A stretch of 64,000 nt of DNA. It comes from Falsirhodobacter xinxiangensis. Lineage in GTDB: Bacteria; Pseudomonadota; Alphaproteobacteria; Rhodobacterales; Rhodobacteraceae. Under the pieces are notes generated by a model, which searched no databases, had not been told where the DNA came from, and worked only from the letters and a program-made list of their open reading frames with translations. The stretch is from assembly GCF_004959935.1 (NCBI RefSeq), contig NZ_SMYN01000002.1, forward strand, positions 62,001 to 126,000, read 5' to 3'. Position numbers and translations under genes: made by a program. This document shows positions 52,248 through 61,460 of the stretch, piece by piece; the stretch's first letter is position 1, and each line of letters opens with the position of its first letter.

Positions 52248-52433
52248 TCAGGGCGCGATGCGCACCGGCCTTGCGCCGCCGCCCGTCGTCAACCAATCCG
52301 GCCAGCCGACGGTGCGTTCGACAAGGAACAGCGAGAGGCAGGCGGCCACCACGCAGATCACCAGGATCACCTTCCACATCGGCGGTGGATGGCGCAGCCA
52401 GCGCTGCATCCGCAGAAGCCACATCAGGTTCAT
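52248..52433 (-). CDS. Small single-helix membrane protein, coupled to hpt
   Basis: A 61-residue protein. A basic amphipathic start ([16 protein letters not shown]) is followed by one membrane helix at about 20-38 ([19 protein letters not shown]) and a short tail with WPDWL. Its ATG overlaps the hpt stop (ATGA), which argues that it is translated. Similar small proteins next to hpt or a cytochrome occur in Rhodobacterales, as far as I recall; the role is unknown. It precedes the cytochrome gene by 43 bases. Confidence 0.7.
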   Translation of the reverse strand: MNLMWLLRMQRWLRHPPPMWKVILVICVVAACLSLFLVERTVGWPDWLTTGGGARPVRIAP

Positions 52434-52969
52434 TCGACGAACCTGACCTTGCCGATGAAGGGCAGGTTGCGGTTGAACTGGGCATAGTCGATGCCATAGC
52501 CGACCACGAATTCGTCCGGGATGGTGAAGCCGGTCCAGCGTTTGTCCACCTCCACCTCTCGGCGGGCGGGTTTGTCCAGAAGCGCGCAGACCTCCAGCCG
52601 GGCCGGTTCGCGCGATTTCAGAAGGCGGATCACATGCGACAGGGTGAAGCCGGTATCGACGATGTCTTCCACCACCAGCACGTCCCGGCCCGCGATCTCG
52701 CCCCGCAGGTCCTTCAGGATGCGGACCTCGCGGCTGGATTCCATCGCGTTGCCATAAGACGACGCCTCGAGGAAATCGACCTCGACGGGCAGGTCCAGCT
52801 CGCGCACCAGGTCAGCGATGAAAATGAACGATCCGCGCAGAAGACCGACGACGACCAGCTTCTGGGTGCCCGCGTAATGGGCGGTGATCTCTTTCGCCAG
52901 CTCCTCGACCCTTGCCGCGATGGATTTGGCAGAGATCATCTGGTCTATGACATATTGTCCGCTTGGCAT
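52430..52969 (-). CDS. hpt: Hypoxanthine(-guanine) phosphoribosyltransferase
   Basis: A 179-residue purine salvage enzyme making IMP or GMP from the base and PRPP. The PRPP loop is [14 protein letters not shown] (about 95-108), with [19 protein letters not shown] near the N terminus and [18 protein letters not shown] near the C terminus (cited in part). Start 52969 has a GAGGG site; the longer frame to 53080 overlaps the start of the ratA-like gene. Divergent from that gene. Confidence 0.95.
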   Translation of the reverse strand: MPSGQYVIDQMISAKSIAARVEELAKEITAHYAGTQKLVVVGLLRGSFIFIADLVRELDLPVEVDFLEASSYGNAMESSREVRILKDLRGEIAGRDVLVVEDIVDTGFTLSHVIRLLKSREPARLEVCALLDKPARREVEVDKRWTGFTIPDEFVVGYGIDYAQFNRNLPFIGKVRFVE

Positions 52970-53035
52970 GGCACCCTCTTGCACTTCGCAGGTTAGGTAG
53001 CGAAAACCAGCGCGGAAGTCACGACCGAGGATGCC

Positions 53036-53491
53036 ATGCCCAGCCATCACGAGACGCGCGTTCTGCCCTATACCGCGCAACAGATGTATGACCTGGTCGC
53101 CGATGTGGCGTCATATCCGAAATTCCTGCCGTGGAACTCCGCCGCCCGCATCCGCTCGCGCACGCCCATCGACGGTGGGGGTGAGTTGATGGAGGCGGAT
53201 CTGGTCATCTCGTTCAAGGTGTTCCGCGAGCGGTTCGGCAGCCGCGTGACGCTGTGGCCGGATCAGAAGAAGATCGACACCGAATATCTGGACGGCCCGT
53301 TCAAATACATGAAATCGACATGGGAGTTCCGCGACGCCCCGGGCGGCTGCGAGGTCGAGTTCTTCGTCGATTTCGAATTCAAGAACGCAATCCTGCAGGG
53401 GATCATCGGCATCGTCTTCAACGAGGCGATGCAGCGCATCGTCCGCGCGTTCGAACGCCGCGCGGCCGAGCTTTACGGCGCCAGCGCCTGA
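53036..53491 (+). CDS. ratA: RatA / COQ10-like START-fold protein
   Basis: A 151-residue polyketide-cyclase/START-domain protein. It shows the family pattern: [24 protein letters not shown] at the start, [35 protein letters not shown] and [13 protein letters not shown] (cited in part). Relatives are yeast Coq10, which binds ubiquinone, and E. coli RatA, described as a ribosome-association toxin. In an alphaproteobacterium with no partner gene here, a quinone-binding role is more likely. It has a GAGG site; its end overlaps cinA by 19 bases. Confidence 0.88.
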   Translation: MPSHHETRVLPYTAQQMYDLVADVASYPKFLPWNSAARIRSRTPIDGGGELMEADLVISFKVFRERFGSRVTLWPDQKKIDTEYLDGPFKYMKSTWEFRDAPGGCEVEFFVDFEFKNAILQGIIGIVFNEAMQRIVRAFERRAAELYGASA

Positions 53492-53940
53492 GACAGCAGC
53501 CATAGGGCGTGGGCGACAGTCGCCGCGCGAACCTTGGCGCGACCGATGGCGCCGAATTCCACCGTTTCCGTGTGGCAGCCGTCACGATTGGCGATGGCAA
53601 AGCACACGCGGCCCTCGGGCTTGTGGTCGGAGCCGCCGGGGCCCGCGATGCCCGTGACGGCTACGGCAAGGTTGGCCTTGGACCGGGCGATGGCCCCCAT
53701 CGCCATCGCGCGCGCGATTTCTTCGGACACCGCGCCGTGGGCGTCCAGCGTTTCGGGCAGGATGCCAAGCATGTCGATCTTGGCGGCGTTCGAATAGGTG
53801 ACGAAGCCCCGGTCGAACACGGCAGAGCTGCCCGCGATGTCGGTGATCGCGGCGGCGATCATCCCGCCCGTGCAGCTTTCGGCAGTGGCGAGCACCGCGC
53901 GGCGTGCCGCTGCCAGTTCCAGAAGCGCCGCCCAGCTCAC
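53473..53940 (-). CDS. cinA: CinA C-terminal domain protein (nicotinamide-nucleotide amidase type)
   Basis: A 155-residue stand-alone CinA-C domain, which in relatives deamidates NMN in NAD recycling. LATAESCTGGMIAAAITDIAGSS and VAVTGIAGPGGSDHKPEGRVCFAI are diagnostic (cited in part); Ser-Cys-Thr near the start and the Gly-rich loop form the active site. The start is GTG 53940, overlapping the pgpA stop (GTGA), which suggests coupling. It is the last gene of ispDF-pgpA-cinA and converges on the ratA-like gene. Confidence 0.93.
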   Translation of the reverse strand: MSWAALLELAAARRAVLATAESCTGGMIAAAITDIAGSSAVFDRGFVTYSNAAKIDMLGILPETLDAHGAVSEEIARAMAMGAIARSKANLAVAVTGIAGPGGSDHKPEGRVCFAIANRDGCHTETVEFGAIGRAKVRAATVAHALWLLSQALAP

Positions 53941-54416
53941 ATCAGCACCCCATGCGCTATGCCGGCCGCGACGATGGTCGCAACCCCGGCGAATACCCCA
54001 GCCCAAAGATCGTCGGCCATGACACCCCAGGCATCGCCCCGACGGTCGGCACGGCCCACCAGCCACGGCTTCCAGATGTCGAACAAACGGAAGAAAACAA
54101 AGGCGGCGACCCAGCCGGGCCAGACCATGTCCATCCCGCGCCACCAGAAGGCGGCGGCGGGAAACAGAAGCGCCAGCCATTGGCCAGCAACCTCGTCGAT
54201 GACGAATTCGGACGGGTCGTCATGGGTATCGCCAAGTTCGGCCCGCAGCGCCCACCAACCGATCAGCGTGACCGCCAGCGTCGCTGCGACCAGCGCCGGA
54301 AAACCCAGCCAGCGGTCGATGGCGATGCCGGCTGCCAGCGCCACGGCCGATCCCCATGTGCCGGGGCCGGGGCGCAGCAGCCCCACGCCGAACAGAAGGC
54401 AGATCGCGCGGGTCAT
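53937..54416 (-). CDS. pgpA: Phosphatidylglycerophosphatase A
   Basis: A 159-residue inner-membrane enzyme that dephosphorylates phosphatidylglycerol phosphate. The family start [15 protein letters not shown], the acidic [14 protein letters not shown] and [11 protein letters not shown] segments (metal and substrate contacts) and several hydrophobic helices are visible. Its start overlaps the ispDF stop and its stop overlaps cinA, so all three are one unit though they act in different pathways. Confidence 0.95.
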   Translation of the reverse strand: MTRAICLLFGVGLLRPGPGTWGSAVALAAGIAIDRWLGFPALVAATLAVTLIGWWALRAELGDTHDDPSEFVIDEVAGQWLALLFPAAAFWWRGMDMVWPGWVAAFVFFRLFDIWKPWLVGRADRRGDAWGVMADDLWAGVFAGVATIVAAGIAHGVLM

Positions 54417-55528
54417 GCCGATACCAGCGTCGCGGTGGCGATGGCGGCGATCCCCTCGCCGCGCCCGGTGAAGCCGAGCTTTTCAGACGTGGTTGCCTTG
54501 ACGGAGATGCGGTCCACTTCCACGCCCATGATCGCCGCCAGCGCCGCGCGCATCGCGACCGCATGGGGGCCGACCTTGGGATATTCGCAGATCAGCGTCA
54601 CGTCGCAGTTCGACAGCTTGAATCCCCGCGCCGCCACTCGGCCCATCGCATGTTCAAGAAAGATGCGGCTGTCCGCGCCCTTCCACTTCATGTCCGAGGG
54701 TGGGAAATGCTGGCCGATATCCCCTTCGGCCAGCGCGCCATAGATCGCATCGGTCAGCGCGTGCATTCCCACATCTGCGTCCGAATGGCCCTGAAGCCCG
54801 CGCGAATGCGGAACCGACACGCCACACAACCAGACTTGATCGCCGGGGCCGAAGCGGTGCACGTCGAAACCGTTGCCAAGGCGAATGTCCATGCTCCGTC
54901 CCTTCAGGATGCGCTCGGCCCGGTCGAAATCGCCGGGCCATGTGAGTTTCAGGTTGTCTTCGTCCCCTTCGACGATGGCGACGTCAAGACCTGCGGCGCG
55001 CGCGACCTCCACATCATCCGCCGCACCGCCGGGATGGGCAAGATGGGCGGCGAGGATCGCATCGAAACGGAACGCCTGCGGGGTCTGCGCCCGCCACAGC
55101 CCGCTGCGATCCTGCGTGCCTTGGACCGTGCCCTCGCCGCGCCACAGCGCGTCGGTCACCGGCAGCGCGGGGGCGGCACCGACTGCATCGTCCAGCGCCG
55201 CGATCATCCTCGCGATAAGCGCCGGGGAGACCAGAGGACGCGCGCCGTCATGGATCAGCACCCGCGTCACGCCCGTCCCCTCAAGCGCCCGCAGCGCCGC
55301 CAGAACCGAGGCGCTGCGCGTTGCGCCGCCATGCACCAGATCGACGCCCAGCCCGCCCGCCATCACATGATCGTCGGGATGGATCACGAGGATGCGGCGC
55401 AGCCCCTTAAAGGCGTCCAGCGCATGTGCTATGGCAGGGCGACCCGCAAGGGGGCGCCATTGCTTCGGCACACCGCCTCCGGCACGGGTGCCGCGTCCGG
55501 CGGCGACGATGATGGCTGCGACTGTCAT
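54413..55528 (-). CDS. ispDF: Bifunctional IspDF (isoprenoid synthesis, MEP pathway)
   Basis: A 371-residue fusion. The N-terminal IspD part (1 to about 212) is MEP cytidylyltransferase with [27 protein letters not shown] and RAQTPQAF. The C-terminal IspF part (from Met213) is MECDP synthase with GFDVHRF (metal ligands), [20 protein letters not shown] and [12 protein letters not shown] (cited in part). The two enzymes act two steps apart in the MEP route; the fusion is common in alphaproteobacteria. Start 55528 is chosen by the family N terminus. Confidence 0.97.
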   Translation of the reverse strand: MTVAAIIVAAGRGTRAGGGVPKQWRPLAGRPAIAHALDAFKGLRRILVIHPDDHVMAGGLGVDLVHGGATRSASVLAALRALEGTGVTRVLIHDGARPLVSPALIARMIAALDDAVGAAPALPVTDALWRGEGTVQGTQDRSGLWRAQTPQAFRFDAILAAHLAHPGGAADDVEVARAAGLDVAIVEGDEDNLKLTWPGDFDRAERILKGRSMDIRLGNGFDVHRFGPGDQVWLCGVSVPHSRGLQGHSDADVGMHALTDAIYGALAEGDIGQHFPPSDMKWKGADSRIFLEHAMGRVAARGFKLSNCDVTLICEYPKVGPHAVAMRAALAAIMGVEVDRISVKATTSEKLGFTGRGEGIAAIATATLVSA

Positions 55529-55704
55529 GCTGCCGGATATGACACGTAGCGGCGGGGCAGAAAAGTCTCGGCAGTGTCGCGACTTTCGGCATGTTGGATT
55601 AAAAATTGTGCAAAGCACGTTTTCGCGCCATCTTGCCCGACGCAATGATTTGTAAATCGCCACGGACCGGCATAGGTCAGGGCTAACGCTTAAGGAATAG
55701 GCAG

Positions 55705-56691
55705 TTGTCCATTCGCCTCGCATCCGTTTCCATCGAACCGCCGGTCCTGCTGGCCCCGCTTGCGGGGATCACGGACCTGCCGTTCCGCCAGCTGGTCGCC
55801 TCTTTCGGGGCGGGGCTGGTCGTGTCGGAAATGGTCGCAACGCAAGAACTGGTGCAGGCCAAGCCCGCCGCCCGCGCCAAGGCGGAATTGGGGTTCGATC
55901 AGCAGGCGACCTCGGTGCAGCTTGCAGGTCGCGACGCCTATTGGCTGGCCGAGGCGGCACGGTATGTCGAAGGGCAGGGCGCGCGGGTCATCGACTTCAA
56001 CATGGGCTGCCCCGCGAAACGGGTGACCTCCTCCAGCGGGAACGGCGCCTGCGGTTCGGCCTTGATGCGCGAGCCGGATCACGCGCTGTCGCTGGTCGAG
56101 GCTGTGGTGAGGGCCGTGTCGGTCCCGGTCACCCTGAAGATGCGGCTGGGCTGGGACGATGACAGCCTGAACGCCCCCCAGATCGCCCGCCGGGCCGAGG
56201 AAGCGGGTGTGCGGATGGTCACGATCCACGGGCGCACGCGCTGCCAGTTCTACAAGGGCAGTGCCGATTGGGCAGCGATCCGCGCGGTCAAGGATGCCGT
56301 GTCGATCCCGGTGATCGCCAATGGCGACATCACCGGCCCGGACACCGCGGCCGATGCGATGCGCCTGTCAGGCGCCGATGGCATCATGATCGGGCGCGGC
56401 GCGCAGGGCCGCCCATGGCTGCTGGCGCAGATTGCGGCATCGCTGTTCGGCACTCCCGCGCCGACCGTCCCGCAAGGGGCCGCGCTGGGCGATCTGATCA
56501 TCGGGCATTACGAGGCGATGCTGTCCTTCTATGGCACCGCGCTGGGCGTGAAGATCGCCCGTAAGCATCTCGGCTGGTATCTGGAGGCTGCGGATATCCC
56601 GCGTGGCCCGGTGCTGACCATGGACGACCCGGCGCAAGTGATCCAAGCCATCCGCGCCGCCCTTACCGATCAGGAAAGCCTTGCCGCATGA
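55705..56691 (+). CDS. dusB: tRNA-dihydrouridine synthase DusB (NifR3)
   Basis: A 328-residue FMN enzyme reducing uridines in tRNA; in Rhodobacter it is the nifR3 gene leading the ntr operon. [15 protein letters not shown] is the FMN-binding entry, the catalytic Cys102 is in [24 protein letters not shown] and [11 protein letters not shown] follow. After Cys102 the loop reads [16 protein letters not shown], about four residues longer than in the E. coli or R. capsulatus enzyme. The start is TTG at 55705 with AAGGAA eight bases upstream. Its stop overlaps ntrB (ATGA). Confidence 0.95.
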   Translation: MSIRLASVSIEPPVLLAPLAGITDLPFRQLVASFGAGLVVSEMVATQELVQAKPAARAKAELGFDQQATSVQLAGRDAYWLAEAARYVEGQGARVIDFNMGCPAKRVTSSSGNGACGSALMREPDHALSLVEAVVRAVSVPVTLKMRLGWDDDSLNAPQIARRAEEAGVRMVTIHGRTRCQFYKGSADWAAIRAVKDAVSIPVIANGDITGPDTAADAMRLSGADGIMIGRGAQGRPWLLAQIAASLFGTPAPTVPQGAALGDLIIGHYEAMLSFYGTALGVKIARKHLGWYLEAADIPRGPVLTMDDPAQVIQAIRAALTDQESLAA

Positions 56692-57806
56692 CCGAAGCCC
56701 AGCCCTATCGCGCCCCATACCCTGTTCCCGGCGTGATCTGGGCCAGCTTGCCCATTCCGGCCCTGCTGATCGATGCGGGCGGCCTGATCATCGAGAGCAA
56801 CCCGGCGGCGGAGACGTTCCTGAACGCCTCGCAGCGCAGCCTTCGCGGCCAGCCCGCGCTGGACCGCATCTCCATCGACGCCCCGATGGAGGAGGCGTTC
56901 GAGCGCGCCCGAACCAACCAGTCGGCGCTGTTCATCAACGACGTGGACGTGACCACGGGCGAGCGGCCCCCGGTGCAATGCACGGTCCAGCTTGCGCCGA
57001 TGCATGACAATCCGGGCGTTCTGATGCTGCTGATCTCGTCGCGCGACATTGCGGATCGGTTGGGACGGGTTGCCGCCTCGCGGTCCGCCGCGCGGTCGGC
57101 CATCGGCATGGCCGAGATGCTGGCCCACGAGATCAAGAACCCGCTGGCGGGGATTTCAGGCGCGGCGCAGTTGATCGCGATGAACCTGCCCCCCGAGGAT
57201 CGCGAACTGGCCGATCTGATCGTCGAGGAAACCCGCCGCATCGTGAAGCTGCTGGAGCAGGTCGAGCAATTCGGGAACCTGCGCCCGCCCGAGCGTCGCG
57301 CGGTGAACATCCACGACGCGCTGGACCGTGCGCGGCGGTCCGCGATGGTCGGTTTCGCCGCCAAGATGACCATCGTCGAGGATTACGATCCCTCGCTGCC
57401 GTCCACCTTCGCCGACCCGGACCAGTTGATGCAGGTCTTTCTGAACCTGATCAAGAACGCTGCGGAAGCGGCTGGCCCGGAGGGCGGCACGATCCGCCTG
57501 CGCAGCTTCTATGATCTGTCGCTGCGCCTGCGCCGCAAGGATGGGCCGGGCAACTCCCTGCCGCTGCAAGTCGAGATCGTGGACGATGGCCCCGGCATCA
57601 AGACCGAGATCGCCGCGTCGATCTTCGACCCCTTCGTGTCGGGCCGCGAGAATGGGACGGGGCTTGGCTTGGCCCTCGTTTCAAAAATCATTTCTGATCA
57701 CGGTGGTATCATCGCGGTCGATTCGGTTCCGGGGAAGACGGTATTCCGTGTGTCCCTGCCGGTTGCGCCCCGGGATGCGGCGTTGAACGAGATGGAGAGC
57801 AAGTAG
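56688..57806 (+). CDS. ntrB: Nitrogen regulation sensor kinase NtrB
   Basis: A 372-residue soluble histidine kinase/phosphatase controlled by PII proteins. PAS domain at about 15-120 ([21 protein letters not shown]), phospho-His147 in [18 protein letters not shown] box [12 protein letters not shown]1 DDGPGI and G2 [12 protein letters not shown]. No membrane helix. It phosphorylates the NtrC encoded next; the two genes are adjacent without a gap (ntrB stop 57804-57806, ntrC ATG 57807). Confidence 0.97.
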   Translation: MTEAQPYRAPYPVPGVIWASLPIPALLIDAGGLIIESNPAAETFLNASQRSLRGQPALDRISIDAPMEEAFERARTNQSALFINDVDVTTGERPPVQCTVQLAPMHDNPGVLMLLISSRDIADRLGRVAASRSAARSAIGMAEMLAHEIKNPLAGISGAAQLIAMNLPPEDRELADLIVEETRRIVKLLEQVEQFGNLRPPERRAVNIHDALDRARRSAMVGFAAKMTIVEDYDPSLPSTFADPDQLMQVFLNLIKNAAEAAGPEGGTIRLRSFYDLSLRLRRKDGPGNSLPLQVEIVDDGPGIKTEIAASIFDPFVSGRENGTGLGLALVSKIISDHGGIIAVDSVPGKTVFRVSLPVAPRDAALNEMESK

Positions 57807-59171
57807 ATGGACGGCACAATTCTCGTCGCAGATGACGACCGCACCATCCGCACGGTGCTGACGCAGGCGCTGACACGGGCGGGATGCAAGGTTCACGCCA
57901 CCTCGTCGCTGACCACGCTGATGCGGTGGGTCGAGGAGGGGAAGGGCGATCTCGTCATCTCGGACGTGATGATGCCCGACGGCAACGGTCTGGAGGCGCT
58001 GCCGAAGATCGGCAAGATGCGTCCCGGCCTTCCGGTCATCGTCATCTCGGCCCAGAACACCATCATGACCGCGATTCAGGCCGCGGAGGCCGAGGCCTAC
58101 GATTACCTGCCGAAGCCCTTCGATCTGCCCGACCTGATGAAACGATCGGCCCGCGCGCTGGACATGAAACGCCGCGCACCGACGCGCGTTGCCACCCCGC
58201 GCGAAGGCGGCGACGATCTGCCGCTGGTGGGGCGGACGGCGGCGATGCAGGCGTTGTATCGGCTGGTCGCCCGCGTGATGAACACCGATCTTGCCGTGCT
58301 GATCACCGGAGAGTCCGGCACCGGCAAATCGCTGATCGCCCGCGCCATCCACGATTTTTCGGATCGGCGCACCTTGCCCTTCGTGGTCGCGCAGGCCAGC
58401 GATCTGCAAGGCGCGGACGGTCCTTCGACGCTGATGACCCGCGCCAAGGGCGGCAGCCTCGTGTTCGACGAAGTGGCCGATTATGACGACGACACGCAGG
58501 CCCGGATCGTTCGGCTCCTGGATCAGATGGGCGAACATTCCCCCCGCATCATGGCAACCTCGCAAAGCGATCTGCAGTCGAAGATGGAAGCGGGGGAGTT
58601 CCGGCAGGACCTGTTCTATCGCCTTGGCGGCGTCACGCTGCACGTCCCGGCGCTGCGCGAACGGGTGGATGACATCCCGCTGCTTGCGGACCATTTCCTT
58701 GCCCGCGGCGAGCGGGACTTCGGCGCGGTGCGCCGCCTGTCGAACGAAGCGCGCGATCTGGTCCGTGCCTACAGTTGGCCGGGCAACGTGCGGCAGTTGG
58801 AAAACACGCTGCGCCGTCTGATGGTGACGTCCGCCGAAGCCGAGATCGCGAAGCCCGAGGTTGAGGCCGTCCTTGGCAGCCAGCCCGCGATGGAGCCGCT
58901 CAAGGGCGGCGGCGAGGGGGAGAAGCTGTCCGCCTCGGTCGCGCGGCATCTGAAGCGATATTTCGATCTGCATGGCGGCGCGCTGCCATCCCCCGGCGTC
59001 TATCAGCGCATCCTGCGCGAAGTGGAGGCACCGCTGATCGAAATCGCGCTGGATGCGACCGCGGGCAACCAGGCGAAATGCGCCGATCTGTTGGGAATCA
59101 ACCGCAATACGCTGCGCAAGAAGATCACCGATCTGGATATTCGCGTGACACGCCGCCGCAAACTGATGTAA
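57807..59171 (+). CDS. ntrC: Nitrogen response regulator NtrC (Rhodobacter type)
   Basis: A 454-residue response regulator: receiver with phospho-Asp53 in [12 protein letters not shown]+ domain with Walker A GESGTGKS (168-175) and Walker [10 protein letters not shown], and a Fis-type helix-turn-helix at the end ([21 protein letters not shown]). Between the Walker motifs the segment that carries GAFTGA in NtrC of enteric bacteria is missing. R. capsulatus NtrC likewise lacks it and activates sigma-70 RNA polymerase. It is followed by ntrY after 72 bases. Confidence 0.96.
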   Translation: MDGTILVADDDRTIRTVLTQALTRAGCKVHATSSLTTLMRWVEEGKGDLVISDVMMPDGNGLEALPKIGKMRPGLPVIVISAQNTIMTAIQAAEAEAYDYLPKPFDLPDLMKRSARALDMKRRAPTRVATPREGGDDLPLVGRTAAMQALYRLVARVMNTDLAVLITGESGTGKSLIARAIHDFSDRRTLPFVVAQASDLQGADGPSTLMTRAKGGSLVFDEVADYDDDTQARIVRLLDQMGEHSPRIMATSQSDLQSKMEAGEFRQDLFYRLGGVTLHVPALRERVDDIPLLADHFLARGERDFGAVRRLSNEARDLVRAYSWPGNVRQLENTLRRLMVTSAEAEIAKPEVEAVLGSQPAMEPLKGGGEGEKLSASVARHLKRYFDLHGGALPSPGVYQRILREVEAPLIEIALDATAGNQAKCADLLGINRNTLRKKITDLDIRVTRRRKLM

Positions 59172-59243
59172 AACCGCAACAGAACGGTGCCATAAAGGCA
59201 CGGGGACTGTGCGGGCTGCGGCCCGGTTGAAGGACGGGGTTTC

Positions 59244-61460
59244 GTGCGATCTGCGGCACGCAGTAATTCTTGGGTAAGGTGGTCGCGCCTGCGCCGGCAA
59301 AGACGGTTCCAGACCGCGGCGACCTTCGGGCTCGTGGCGCTCGGCCCGGTCCTTACGGCGCTGACGCTCCTGTTTCTCGGGCCGCTGAACCAAAGCGGCT
59401 CGAACACGCTGCGGCTGATCCTGCTGGCGGATTTCGTGTATGTGCTGGTCGTTGCTGCGCTGATCCTTGCGCGGGTGGCGCAGCTTTTGTCGGACCGGCG
59501 AAGCAAATCGGCAGGCTCGCGGCTGCACCTGCGGCTGTCGGGCGTGTTTGCGCTGGTTGCGCTGATCCCGACAGTGCTGGTCGCGATCTTTGCGGTCGTC
59601 ACGCTGAACATCGGGCTGGAGGGGTGGTTTTCGGACCGCGTTCAGCGCGTCGTCGGCAGCTCGCTCGCCGCCGCCCAAGCCTATGAGGCCGAGCACCGCG
59701 AGGATTTGACCGAGGATGCCATCGCGCTCGCCTCCTATTTGAACACCGCCAAACGCTCGACGGCCTTTCTGCGCGATGACCAGCTTCGCCCGATCCTGAG
59801 CCAAGGGCAGGGGTTGGTTCAACGGGGGCTAAGCGAGGCTTTTCTGGTCGATGGCGTCGGCTCGATGCTGACGCGGGGCGAAAAGAGCTATCTTTTCAAC
59901 TTCGAGCAACCCGCACCCGAAGATATCCAGCGCGCGCGCGATGAAGGCGTGGCGATCATTCAGGACTGGGCGAACAACGAATTCCGGGCGCTGGTCTATC
60001 TGGACGCCTTCGTGGACCGCTTTCTTTATGTCTCGCGTCAGGTGGACGGCAGCATTCTGAGCCTGCTGGACGATACGAAGGAAACAGTCGCGCTTTACCA
60101 TCAGTTGGAAAGCGACCGGGGCCGGATGCTGTTCGAATTTGCTCTCCTCTATCTGGGATTTGCGCTGATCCTCGTGCTGGCTTCGGTCTGGCTGGGGCTG
60201 TGGTTCGCAGAGCGGCTTTCCGGCCCGGTCGGTCGGCTGGCGGGTGCGGCGCAGCGGGTCGGCGCGGGCGATCTGGACGTGCAGGTGTCCGAGGAGGAGG
60301 GCGATGACGAGATCGCCATGCTGGGCCGTCTGTTCAACCAGATGACCCGTCAGCTGAAGGGCCAGCGTGAGGCGCTGGAGACAAGCCACGCCCAGACCGA
60401 GGCACGCCGCCGCCTGTTCGACTCGGTGCTCTATTCGATCACGGCTGGGGTCATCGGGCTGGATGCGCAGGGGCGGGTGGATTTCATCAACCGCGCCGGG
60501 CGGCGGCTGCTGGATCTGGAAACGACCGAACTGCCGCTGGCCATCGCGGTCCCGGAATTCGAGGCGTTGTTCCAGAAGCTGCGAGAGCTTGGCGGCACCG
60601 TGCAGGAGGAGATCCGCCTGACCCGCAAGGGCAAGCAGGAAAGCTTGCTGGTGCGCATGGCGGCGCGCGAGACAGAGGACGGGCTTGAAGGCTATGTCGT
60701 CGCCTTCGACGATGTGACCGAACTGGTCAGTGCCCAGCGCCATGCCGCATGGGGCGACGTCGCCCGCCGCATCGCGCATGAGATCAAGAACCCGCTGACC
60801 CCGATCCAGCTTTCGGCGGAGCGCATCAAACGCAGGTTCCGCCCCGTCGCGGGCGATATGGTGGCCGATCTGGAGCAGTATACCGATGTGATCGTGCGCC
60901 AGACGAACGACCTGCGCCGGATTATCGACGAATTCTCCAAATTCGCGCGGATGCCAGAGCCGGACCGGCGCGAGCACGACCTTGCCCGTATCCTGCGCGA
61001 TGCGGTGACGCTTCAGGCGGGGCTGCGGATCGAGGCGGACCTGCCCGACGCGCCCCTGCCGATGGAACTGGACGCCACGATGATGTCACAGGCCTTCACC
61101 AATCTTCTGAAGAATGCCGGCGAAGCGATTGAAAACAAATCGAAAACGACGGCAATTGAGCCGATGATCCGCGTTTCGCTCTGCACCGAGGCGGAAACGG
61201 TGGTGATCCGCATCGCCGACAATGGCGCGGGCCTGCCCGCAGATCGCTCGCGCCTGTTCGAACCCTATGTCACGACGCGCGAAAAGGGCACGGGCCTTGG
61301 ACTTCCCATCGTCAAGAAGATCGTCGAGGAACATGGCGGCACGCTCGTGCTTGTCGATGCGCCGATCTTCGAGGGCAACGCCCATGCCGGTGCAATGGCC
61401 GAGATCCGGCTGCCGCGCACCCCACGGACCCGAACCAAAAGAAACGGAGAGGCGAAATGA
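59244..61460 (+). CDS. ntrY: Membrane sensor kinase NtrY
   Basis: A 738-residue sensor kinase. Several N-terminal membrane helices (three before about residue 125 and one near 290-320) enclose a periplasmic region; then HAMP (about 325-380), PAS (about 390-490) and kinase domain with phospho-His512 in [21 protein letters not shown] (cited in part), N box and GTGLGLPIVKK. It senses an unknown signal linked in relatives to nitrogen and redox control. The start is GTG 59244 with GGACGGGG upstream. It overlaps ntrX by four bases. Confidence 0.96.
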   Translation: MRSAARSNSWVRWSRLRRQRRFQTAATFGLVALGPVLTALTLLFLGPLNQSGSNTLRLILLADFVYVLVVAALILARVAQLLSDRRSKSAGSRLHLRLSGVFALVALIPTVLVAIFAVVTLNIGLEGWFSDRVQRVVGSSLAAAQAYEAEHREDLTEDAIALASYLNTAKRSTAFLRDDQLRPILSQGQGLVQRGLSEAFLVDGVGSMLTRGEKSYLFNFEQPAPEDIQRARDEGVAIIQDWANNEFRALVYLDAFVDRFLYVSRQVDGSILSLLDDTKETVALYHQLESDRGRMLFEFALLYLGFALILVLASVWLGLWFAERLSGPVGRLAGAAQRVGAGDLDVQVSEEEGDDEIAMLGRLFNQMTRQLKGQREALETSHAQTEARRRLFDSVLYSITAGVIGLDAQGRVDFINRAGRRLLDLETTELPLAIAVPEFEALFQKLRELGGTVQEEIRLTRKGKQESLLVRMAARETEDGLEGYVVAFDDVTELVSAQRHAAWGDVARRIAHEIKNPLTPIQLSAERIKRRFRPVAGDMVADLEQYTDVIVRQTNDLRRIIDEFSKFARMPEPDRREHDLARILRDAVTLQAGLRIEADLPDAPLPMELDATMMSQAFTNLLKNAGEAIENKSKTTAIEPMIRVSLCTEAETVVIRIADNGAGLPADRSRLFEPYVTTREKGTGLGLPIVKKIVEEHGGTLVLVDAPIFEGNAHAGAMAEIRLPRTPRTRTKRNGEAK

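Noticed and set aside
53036-53491. RatA-like gene as a toxin of a toxin-antitoxin system
   Set aside because: No antitoxin-like partner is adjacent, and the START-fold family includes ubiquinone-binding COQ10 proteins; a stand-alone gene fits that better.
57681-59822. A 713-codon open frame on the minus strand
   Set aside because: Antisense to ntrB, ntrC and the start of ntrY; composition typical of a shadow frame.
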